Source: an uncultured Dorea sp.
GTDB taxonomy: Bacteria; Bacillota; Clostridia; Lachnospirales; Lachnospiraceae
NCBI GenBank assembly: GCA_910584575.1
Contig: CAJUBG010000058.1
Location: forward strand, 1-24,700
DNA: 24,700 bases
Direction of reading: 5' to 3'
The translations under genes and the position numbers were made by a program. This document shows, piece after piece, positions 22,964 through 24,700 of this stretch. How positions within the stretch are numbered: position 1 is the stretch's first letter; the number at the start of each line of letters is the position of its first letter. Under the pieces are notes generated by a model that was not told the origin of the DNA, ran no database searches, and saw only the letters and a list, made by a program, of their open reading frames with translations.

Positions 22964-23338
22964 ATGGAAAGAAAGCTCCAAAAGGATTCGTGGGTCATGT
23001 GGGTATTAAAATCACTGTTGGTTTCTTATGTTATCACAGGAATATTGCTGCTTCTGCTGGCGGTTGCGCTGTTTAAATTTGAGCTGAATGAAAAGGCGGT
23101 GTCCGCGGCCATTGTAGCAATCTACATTATGGCAACCTTGCTTGGAGGAATCATCATCGGAAAATTTGCCAGGGTAAGGAGATATCTGTGGGGTATGGGC
23201 CTTGGAATCGGCTATTTTGCGCTGCTTCTGCTGATTACCCTTGGGGTGTACCGTACCATAAACGGCGATGCGGTGAATCTGGTAACCACGCTGATTCTGT
23301 GCGCGGGAGGAGGAATGGCAGGAGGGATGCTGTCCTGA
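22964..23338 (+). CDS. TIGR04086-family four-helix membrane protein
   Basis: A 124-residue membrane protein with four hydrophobic segments (about 14-34, 45-66, 73-93 and 103-121) and a positively charged N-terminus. The form and the position directly before the SCIFF peptide gene match the TIGR04086 family, found across Clostridia in this neighbourhood. Its function is not known. I chose the ATG at 22964, 7 nt after AGGAGG; the ATG at 22958 would overlap the spacing. Confidence 0.75.
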   Translation: MERKLQKDSWVMWVLKSLLVSYVITGILLLLLAVALFKFELNEKAVSAAIVAIYIMATLLGGIIIGKFARVRRYLWGMGLGIGYFALLLLITLGVYRTINGDAVNLVTTLILCAGGGMAGGMLS

Positions 23339-23353
23339 GTTTTATTTTCCTTA

Positions 23354-23382
23354 TTGCGAAAATGAAGATGTAATGTTATAAT
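23354..23382 (+). promoter_or_regulatory. Predicted promoter of the SCIFF peptide gene
   Basis: TTGCGA (23354-23359) and a perfect TATAAT (23377-23382) are 17 bp apart. TGT directly before the TATAAT makes an extended -10. Transcription would start near 23389, about 30 nt before the peptide start. Confidence 0.65.
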
Positions 23383-23418
23383 AACAGAAGTCTAGCAAAA
23401 ATAAGGAGGAGCATGACC

Positions 23419-23562
23419 ATGAAGCATGTAAAGACATTAAATACACAGACCATGAATAACAGTTTGAAAAAGGGCGGCTGCGGCGAGTGCCAGACGTCTT
23501 GCCAGTCAGCATGTAAGACGTCCTGTACAGTAGGCAATCAGACATGTGAGCAGAAGAAATAA
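23419..23562 (+). CDS. scfA: SCIFF ribosomal peptide precursor (six cysteines in forty-five)
   Basis: A 47-residue peptide: a leader MKHVKTLNTQTMNNSLKKGG followed by a core with six cysteines (Cys21, 24, 28, 32, 36, 43). This is the SCIFF precursor found almost throughout Clostridia, modified by its radical SAM maturase to form thioether crosslinks between cysteines and residues such as threonine. The ATG at 23419 lies 9 nt after AAGGAGG; an ATG at 23413 would add two residues but is too close. A terminator separates it from the maturase gene. Its biological role is not known. Confidence 0.95.
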   Translation: MKHVKTLNTQTMNNSLKKGGCGECQTSCQSACKTSCTVGNQTCEQKK

Positions 23563-23584
23563 GCTTGCGGTTATGCCGTAGGCT

Positions 23585-23612
23585 AAGAATCCCGTAAAGC
23601 GGGATTCTTTTT
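23585..23612 (+). terminator. Attenuating terminator between the SCIFF peptide and its maturase
   Basis: AAGAATCCCG (23585-23594) and CGGGATTCTT (23600-23609) form a 10-bp perfect stem with a TAAAG loop, and the second arm runs into five T (23608-23612). It would end most transcripts after the peptide gene so that the peptide is made in excess over the enzyme. Confidence 0.85.
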
Positions 23613-23654
23613 CTGTGTACAATAGCATATACAATGTGAAAGGGGTATATCATC

Positions 23655-24700
23655 TTGATACATCAGTATCAAAATAATGGATACAATATTGTTTTGGACG
23701 TCGTAAGCGGCGCGGTTCATGTGGTTGACCAGCTCTGCTATGATGTTATTTCCGAGTTAAATAAATTATGTGACAATCAGGAGGAGTATGCGTTAGAGCT
23801 GCTTGAAAAACCTCAGGCTTTTGACGGGTTAGTTCAGGCTCTGGGCGGGCAATACACGAAGGACGAGCTTAAGGATGCCCTGTCGGACGTGGTGGAATTG
23901 ACTTCGGCAGGCCAGTTATTTGTAAAAGATACATATGAAAGCATGGTCGAGGAAGTGAAGAAGCGAAAGACTGTGGTGAAGGCTCTGTGTCTACACATTG
24001 CCCATGACTGCAACCTTGCCTGCAAATACTGTTTTGCAGAGGAAGGGGAATACCACGGCAGGCGGGCGCTTATGAGCTATGAGGTGGGGAAGAAGGCGCT
24101 TGATTTCCTGATTGCCAATTCCGGCAGCCGCAGGAACTTAGAGGTGGATTTCTTTGGCGGCGAGCCGCTGATGAACTGGCAGGTGGTGAAGGATTTGGTA
24201 GCCTACGGAAGACGGCAGGAGAAGCTTTATGACAAGCATTTCCGGTTTACAGTCACCACCAACGGCGTGCTTCTGAACGACGAGATTCAGGAATTTGTCA
24301 ACCAGGAGATGGATAATGTGGTGCTGAGCCTGGATGGACGTAAGGAGGTCAATGACAACATGCGTCCGTTCCGCAACGGAAAGGGAAGTTATGACCTGAT
24401 TGTTCCCAAGTTTCAGAAGCTGGCAGAAAGCCGCAACCAGGAGAGATACTATATTCGGGGCACATTTACCCGAAACAACCTTGATTTCTCCAAGGATATC
24501 CTGCATTTTGCAGACCTTGGGTTTAAACAGATGTCAATCGAGCCTGTGGTGGGAGATAAGAGCGACCCTTACGCCATCCGGCCTGAGGACCTTCCGAAGA
24601 TTATGGAGGAGTATGATAAGCTGGCAAAAGTGATGATTGAACGGGAAAAAGAAGGAAAAGGTTTCAATTTCTTTCATTTTATGATAGACTTAGACGGTGG
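23655..24700 (+). CDS. scfB: SCIFF maturase, radical SAM/SPASM enzyme (partial, runs off the window)
   Basis: The first 348 residues of the thioether-forming radical SAM enzyme that modifies the SCIFF peptide. An N-terminal peptide-recognition domain (residues 1-100, starting IHQYQNNGYNIVLD) precedes the radical SAM core, whose iron-sulfur cluster ligands are Cys119, Cys123 and Cys126 (HDCNLACKYCF). DFFGGEPL is the glycine-rich SAM-binding region. The C-terminal SPASM domain with extra clusters lies beyond the window. The start is a TTG preceded by AGGGG at about 9 nt; the residues from there match the family N-terminus. It is downstream of the peptide gene and a terminator. Confidence 0.93.
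   Translation, partial: MIHQYQNNGYNIVLDVVSGAVHVVDQLCYDVISELNKLCDNQEEYALELLEKPQAFDGLVQALGGQYTKDELKDALSDVVELTSAGQLFVKDTYESMVEEVKKRKTVVKALCLHIAHDCNLACKYCFAEEGEYHGRRALMSYEVGKKALDFLIANSGSRRNLEVDFFGGEPLMNWQVVKDLVAYGRRQEKLYDKHFRFTVTTNGVLLNDEIQEFVNQEMDNVVLSLDGRKEVNDNMRPFRNGKGSYDLIVPKFQKLAESRNQERYYIRGTFTRNNLDFSKDILHFADLGFKQMSIEPVVGDKSDPYAIRPEDLPKIMEEYDKLAKVMIEREKEGKGFNFFHFMIDLDG

Noticed and set aside
1..24700. CRISPR array, tRNA or rRNA genes
   Set aside because: I saw no regularly spaced direct repeats, no tRNA-like cloverleaf segments and no rRNA sequence on reading through both strands; a covariance-model search was not possible.

Overview
The window looks like chromosome from a spore-forming gut-type Clostridia, most likely Lachnospiraceae. 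The signs are a SCIFF peptide with its radical SAM maturase, a SpoVT-type regulator, strong AGGAGG ribosome binding sites, modest G+C, LoaP/NusG-like regulators at the head of a polysaccharide operon, and a sugar ABC importer without its own ATPase. This placement is inferred from gene content, not from a database search.

Layout. (1) 1-481: the end of an unrecognised gene cut by the window edge, then a strong intrinsic terminator. (2) 490-734: a segment bounded by a 27-bp inverted repeat (25 of 27 matching). Each end has the 9-7-9 symmetry of a tyrosine-recombinase crossover site. A promoter-like sequence inside points at the downstream operon, so this is a candidate invertible (phase-variable) promoter. 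(3) 745-14967: a long one-direction capsule/exopolysaccharide operon. It has three tandem NusG/LoaP-like antiterminators, a DegT/DnrJ aminotransferase, an initiating phosphoglycosyl transferase, a GT2 enzyme, a glycerol-3-phosphate cytidylyltransferase-like enzyme, an iron-sulfur FrhB-like protein, LicD, two more glycosyltransferases, a Wzy-type polymerase, a further glycosyltransferase-like protein, a Wzx flippase, and an acyltransferase split by a run of 11 G. (4) 14968-15660: a small DUF3791 gene followed by decayed DUF3990 and DUF3791 remnants and a 45-nt palindrome. (5) 15648-20952, minus strand: an AraC regulator, a sugar-binding lipoprotein, two permeases and a Gfo/Idh/MocA oxidoreductase. 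(6) 20953-24700, plus strand: an Rpn/PD-(D/E)XK-type protein, spoVT, a TIGR04086-type membrane protein, the SCIFF peptide gene and the start of its maturase gene.

How it works together. The aminotransferase and phosphoglycosyl transferase would make and load the first sugar on undecaprenyl phosphate. Glycosyltransferases extend the unit, CDP-glycerol-type and LicD enzymes could add a phospho-substituent, the acyltransferase adds an acyl group, and Wzx and Wzy export and polymerise it. The NusG paralogues would keep RNA polymerase going through this 14-kb, AT-rich operon.

Most interesting point: the locus seems to carry two independent phase-variation devices. The invertible promoter would switch the whole operon, and the G tract would switch only the acyl decoration. 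In the sequence as given, the promoter faces the operon and the acyltransferase is out of frame. No recombinase gene is visible in the window, so it would have to lie elsewhere.
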